Shown: piece after piece, positions 6,931-9,317 of the stretch
Position numbering within the stretch: position 1 is the first letter of the stretch
How the letters are laid out: each line of letters begins with the position of its first letter
DNA from: Anthropogastromicrobium sp052273485
GTDB taxonomy: Bacteria; Bacillota; Clostridia; Lachnospirales; Lachnospiraceae
Assembly (NCBI GenBank): GCA_052273485.1
Contig: DAVZID010000090.1
Coordinates: 1-9,317 of the forward strand
DNA length: 9,317 bases
Direction: 5' to 3'
Made by a program: the position numbers and the translations under genes
Notes under the pieces: model-generated
Databases searched by the model: none
Seen by the model: the letters and a program-made list of their open reading frames with translations, nothing else
What the model was told of the DNA's origin: nothing

Positions 6931-6986
6931 AAACCGCTGTATTTTTCATCCACGCATGGATGGGGAGTACAGCGGCTTTGTATTTT
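6931..6986. terminator. Bidirectional terminator at the end of the CNNM/CorC unit
   Basis: CCGCTGTA (6934-6941) pairs perfectly with TACAGCGG (6968-6975). Between them a second hairpin CATCCA/TGGATG (6947-6952 and 6957-6962) has a 4-nt loop. On the plus strand a T-rich run follows (6977-6986), and this ends the CNNM/CorC transcript. On the minus strand the stem is followed by a better T tract (complement of 6921-6933), so it should also stop leftward transcripts coming from the truncated fic gene. Confidence 0.75.
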
Positions 6987-7043
6987 CTGAGCATCGGTGT
7001 CAAACTGCATTTTTACAGTTACAACGTTAGTATAGCACTTCAA
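6987..7043. other. Candidate end of an inserted element or rearrangement junction
   Basis: Between the CNNM/CorC terminator and the point where Fic homology begins (7044) there is no gene. The stretch contains a small inverted repeat, AACTG (7003-7007) and CAGTT (7016-7020) around an 8-nt A/T-rich loop, and the palindrome AACGTT (7023-7028). Small dyads of this kind are common near the ends of integrative elements. I cannot assign it to a known family, and no integrase is in view. The junction itself is inferred from the abrupt loss of Fic homology. Confidence 0.4.
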
Positions 7044-7292
7044 ATTATATGTTAAATCAATCTGTGTCTTATGATAAATACCTCCAGAGTATTTATTTGC
7101 CTTCTCATCCAGCAAAATATCCAACAACGTCGTCGTTTTTTCTTTCTTCTTATTAGAACGCTCTGGCTTTTTTGCATTTTCTGGAATGTTCCATGTCTTT
7201 CCGGTAATAAATGCTCCCGCTACACGCCCGTGAGCACAATAATTTCTTACACTACGTTCAGATACATCCCATTTTTTTTGCCAATAAAACAT
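7044..7292 (-). pseudogene. 5' remnant of an HTH-Fic family protein gene, cut off at the junction
   Basis: The first 83 codons of this minus-strand frame look like the N terminus of Fic family proteins that carry a small MerR-like helix-turn-helix domain. The HTH part reads WDVSERSVRNYCAHGRVAGA, then TGKTWNIPENAKKPER (8-45). The Fic N-terminal part reads TLLDILLDEKANKYSGGIYH (55-74) and ends KTQIDLTYN (75-83). In the family this continues with S-N-H-I-E-G; here the next codons encode LKCYTNVV and homology ends at about 7044. The frame then runs on to 6882 into antisense of the CNNM/CorC gene. The Fic catalytic motif HPFxxGNGR, which modifies target proteins with AMP, is missing, so the product cannot be an active Fic enzyme. 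The start is poor: AAGGAG lies 17 nt upstream, in the loop of a terminator hairpin. Family assignment is by memory of the conserved pattern. Confidence 0.75.
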
Positions 7293-7295
7293 TAA

Positions 7296-7335
7296 TAAAA
7301 AACTGGATACTCCTTACTATAAAGCAATATCCAGT
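7296..7335 (-). terminator. Intrinsic terminator downstream of the radical SAM gene
   Basis: On the minus strand ACTGGATA (complement of 7335-7328) pairs perfectly with TATCCAGT (complement of 7309-7302) and is followed at once by a run of six T. The loop is 18 nt. It lies about 70 nt after the stop of the radical SAM gene and 4 nt before the ATG of the fic remnant. The loop also holds the only AAGGAG that could serve that ATG. Confidence 0.75.
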
Positions 7336-7405
7336 CTCACCTATTTTATTTTTTATTGCCGAACCAACGCATACGCAATACCTTTTTTGATTCTGTCCTT
7401 TATTG

Positions 7406-9133
7406 CTATGTCAGCACACGAATCTCTGCATTCTGATCAAGCGGATCGCGATGTTTATAATCAAACAAAACAAACTGCTTTTCATCCGTAAACGGTGGTT
7501 CAAAAACTTCTATGTGATAATCACGAATCACATCCTTATAGGAACTCTCTGGAAATGCTTTTAGGCATACTGCACGTATCTCTTCCTTATAAGAGTCCTG
7601 TTCAAGCGCAAATGATGGGCGCTTTCTTGCATAATCACGCAGATAATAGTCAATCGTCAAAACCTGTCGTACAAGTATATCATCAAGCGTTGTACGCGCT
7701 GCAGCAAAGTCGAGAATAAACTGATACTGTGCTTCTCTGCTATGTTTTTTTTCATGCATTTTTCGAGCACGGTATTCATCTGAAAGAGCCTCGAACAATA
7801 AAAATGGACGGTCAAATTGTTTGCACAAAACTTTAACGGTGTTAGAAAACTGTCCGCTGTTGTAGTATGTCTCAACCATCTCTTCTAAACCTTTCAGCCT
7901 AATAATGTCATCATAAGAAAGCCATGGTGTTTTTAATACTTCATATGGCGGCTCTGCCTGTGACAATATTCCATACTGGCTTGCCTGTGCCTGCATCGGA
8001 GAGCCCTTTAACACTTTCAAAAAGCCTAACTGCAGCTGGCTTGGTTTCATCTTATACACCATATCAAAGGAATGACCAAAACTCTCATAATCTTCTAATG
8101 GCAGACCTGCAATCAGATCAAGATGCTGATGAATGTTATGGGACTTATGAATTTTCTCTGTCACCTGTGCCACACGCGCCAAATCCATTTTTCGGTTAAT
8201 CGCATGAATCGTGTCAGGATTTGCCGTCTGCACGCCAATCTCAAGCTGCACAAGTCCCGGACGCATTGTTCGAAGAAGAGCGATCTCCTCCTCATCAAGA
8301 ATATCTGCTGCAATCTCGAAATGAAAGTTAGTTACGCCATTGTCGTGGTCGCGAATAAACTGCCAAATTGCCATTGCATGTGATTTTTTACAGTTAAAGG
8401 TGCGGTCTACAAATTTAACCTGTGGCACGCTCTGCTCTAAAAAGAAAGCAAGCTCCTTTTTTACTGTTTCAAGTGGACGAAAGCGCAGTTTCTTATCTAT
8501 TGATGAAAGACAATAGCTGCAAGAAAACGGACAGCCTCTGCTTGTCTCATAATAAATAATTCTATTCTTAAAACCATCCATCCGTCCTGCCTCGTCATAG
8601 ATAAATGGCAGCTCTTCCATCGGTGTGAGCGGCTGCGGACTTGTCTGGTGGAAGACTCTGTTTTCATCCAACCATGCTGCTCCATCAGGAAATGTCTCGG
8701 AGTGTGGATTTGCATCTTTTTCACACGCTGCATAATACTCTATCAGCGCTGGAAAGCTCTTCTCTCCCTCTCCGTATAAAACTCCATCCACCTGCAAAAG
8801 TGACCTCAAAAAACTCTCACAGTCATAGGAGACCTCTGGTCCACCAACCCAGATTTTGACACTTGGACAGAGATTTTTTAAGTTTCGCACTAGCTGTCTT
8901 ACATACTCGATATTCCATATATAGCAGGAAAAGCAGACAAGATCGGCATGATGAAGATAGATATCATCAAAAATCTCTGATGCGTGATGGTTTATTGTGT
9001 ACTCAGCCAGTTCCACCTCTACCCCAAAAATCTGCTTTTGCTTTAGATCGCGCAGTGCGCACTCGCGAAGCAGGTAAACTGCCGGGTTTGAATGAATATA
9101 TTTTGAATTGATGGCCACTAAAAGGCATTTCAT
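7406..9133 (-). CDS. B12-binding-domain radical SAM protein with DUF4080-type C terminus
   Basis: This is a complete 575-residue radical SAM enzyme of unknown substrate. The ATG (complement of 9131-9133) follows AAGGAG (9143-9148) by 9 nt. The N-terminal part (1-about 135) has the B12-binding-like Rossmann fold of this family, with MKCLLVAINSKYIHSNPAVY, DLVCFSCYIWNIEYVRQL (64-81) and IWVGGPEVSYD (94-104). The classical cobalamin-ligating DxHxxG motif is not obvious. The radical SAM core carries the 4Fe-4S cysteines C201, C205 and C208 in SRGCPFSCSYC, followed by VKFVDRTFNCKKSHAMAIW (239-257), LVQLEIGVQ and LDLIAGLPLEDYESF. The last roughly 190 residues are the DUF4080-type tail seen in clostridial and bacteroidal homologues. 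No partner gene reveals a substrate. It is probably transcribed alone or after the GAF-domain gene upstream. Confidence 0.92.
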   Translation of the reverse strand: MKCLLVAINSKYIHSNPAVYLLRECALRDLKQKQIFGVEVELAEYTINHHASEIFDDIYLHHADLVCFSCYIWNIEYVRQLVRNLKNLCPSVKIWVGGPEVSYDCESFLRSLLQVDGVLYGEGEKSFPALIEYYAACEKDANPHSETFPDGAAWLDENRVFHQTSPQPLTPMEELPFIYDEAGRMDGFKNRIIYYETSRGCPFSCSYCLSSIDKKLRFRPLETVKKELAFFLEQSVPQVKFVDRTFNCKKSHAMAIWQFIRDHDNGVTNFHFEIAADILDEEEIALLRTMRPGLVQLEIGVQTANPDTIHAINRKMDLARVAQVTEKIHKSHNIHQHLDLIAGLPLEDYESFGHSFDMVYKMKPSQLQLGFLKVLKGSPMQAQASQYGILSQAEPPYEVLKTPWLSYDDIIRLKGLEEMVETYYNSGQFSNTVKVLCKQFDRPFLLFEALSDEYRARKMHEKKHSREAQYQFILDFAAARTTLDDILVRQVLTIDYYLRDYARKRPSFALEQDSYKEEIRAVCLKAFPESSYKDVIRDYHIEVFEPPFTDEKQFVLFDYKHRDPLDQNAEIRVLT

Positions 9134-9193
9134 GCTTTCTTACTCCTTCATATTTTTCTAATCCCAATAAAGTAATTTAAATATGCTAGCGTG
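9134..9193 (-). other. Short upstream region of the radical SAM gene
   Basis: This AT-rich gap between the GAF-domain gene and the radical SAM start holds the ribosome binding site AAGGAG (9143-9148). I see no convincing promoter hexamers and no terminator hairpin, so co-transcription of the two genes is possible. Confidence 0.4.
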
Positions 9194-9222
9194 TTAAAAG
9201 AGCAAATATTTTTCAAGTACGT

Positions 9223-9317
9223 TCACACACAGTTCCAGTCCAGATCCGTCTCATCAAAGCGAGCCAGATCTGGACTGTCGATATCAAGTACTGCTGCCAC
9301 TACACCGCTCTTGTTAT
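9223..9317 (-). CDS. C-terminal end of a GAF-domain protein (free methionine-R-sulfoxide reductase-like), probably frameshifted
   Basis: Only the last 30 codons are inside the window; the gene enters from the right edge on the minus strand. The visible sequence VVAAVLDIDSPDLARFDETD matches the end of the fRMsr/YebR GAF family, where GVLDIDSP and RFDEED-like segments are diagnostic. Those enzymes reduce free methionine-R-sulfoxide. After DLD the frame reads WNCV and stops at TGA (9225-9223). Family members instead continue with GLE and a final helix. That helix is present in another frame: CTG GAA CTG onward encodes LELCVNVLEKYLLF and ends with TAA at 9194. Inserting GGAC after the codons for D-L would restore DLDGLELCVNVLEKYL. 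So the gene either has a recent 4-nt deletion or carries a sequencing error. The three catalytic cysteines lie outside the window. Confidence 0.68.
   Translation of the reverse strand, partial: NKSGVVAAVLDIDSPDLARFDETDLDWNCV
9236..9277. repeat. 11-bp perfect inverted repeat in the GAF-domain gene
   Basis: CAGTCCAGATC (9236-9246) is the exact inverse of GATCTGGACTG (9267-9277), with 20 nt between them. It lies within the coding sequence, and one arm covers the site where the reading frame appears broken. There is no T tract, so it is not an evident terminator. Confidence 0.7.

Noticed and set aside
6882..7043. The continuation of the fic remnant reading frame past residue 83 as a real C-terminal domain.
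   Set aside because: This part encodes the reverse of the terminator and the end of the CNNM/CorC gene, has no protein-like pattern, and is open by chance after the junction.
1..9317. CRISPR arrays, tRNA or rRNA genes, and complete insertion sequences.
   Set aside because: I saw no regularly spaced direct repeats, no cloverleaf-like or rRNA-like sequence and no transposase or integrase frame in the window.

Overview
The window looks like DNA from an anaerobic gut-type Clostridia (Lachnospiraceae or a related Firmicutes family). The evidence is a moderate-to-low GC content, strong AGGAGG-type ribosome binding sites, a consensus sigma-A promoter, Ktr-type potassium transport genes and a DUF4080-type radical SAM protein. 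The genus cannot be read from the sequence.

Left part (1-5182, + strand): a tight ion-homeostasis operon. It begins with the 3' part of a KtrB/TrkH potassium-translocating subunit, then a single-RCK KtrA/TrkA subunit, then an unrecognised 177-residue membrane-anchored protein. It ends with a KdpD-type histidine kinase that lacks the usual N-terminal KdpD domain and overlaps a KdpE-type response regulator by 8 nt. No kdpFABC genes are present, so the two-component system probably watches over the Ktr transporter beside it.

Middle (5183-6990, + strand): a second unit with its own control region. A perfect TTGACA-N17-TATAAT promoter is followed by a 24-28 codon acidic leader ORF whose stop codon runs into a strong terminator-like hairpin. 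A CNNM/CorC-family divalent-cation (Mg2+) transporter gene follows. This has the layout of a translation-coupled transcription attenuator and resembles the MgtL/CorL leader-peptide logic of enterobacteria. It is the most interesting signal in the window. A bidirectional terminator closes the unit.

Junction (about 7000-7050): on the minus strand, an HTH-Fic family protein is recognisable for its first 83 residues, up to the point where the conserved N-S-N-H-I-E-G segment should begin, and then the homology stops. The simplest reading is that the ion-transport cluster is the end of an inserted element, or the edge of a rearrangement, that cut a resident fic gene. No integrase or element end is visible in the window to prove it.

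Right part (7290-9317, - strand): apparently resident chromosome. It holds a terminator, a complete 575-residue B12-binding/radical SAM protein with a DUF4080-type tail, and the C-terminal end of a GAF-domain free-methionine-sulfoxide-reductase-like gene. The reading frame of the last gene appears to have been broken by a 4-nt slippage deletion inside an 11-bp inverted repeat.
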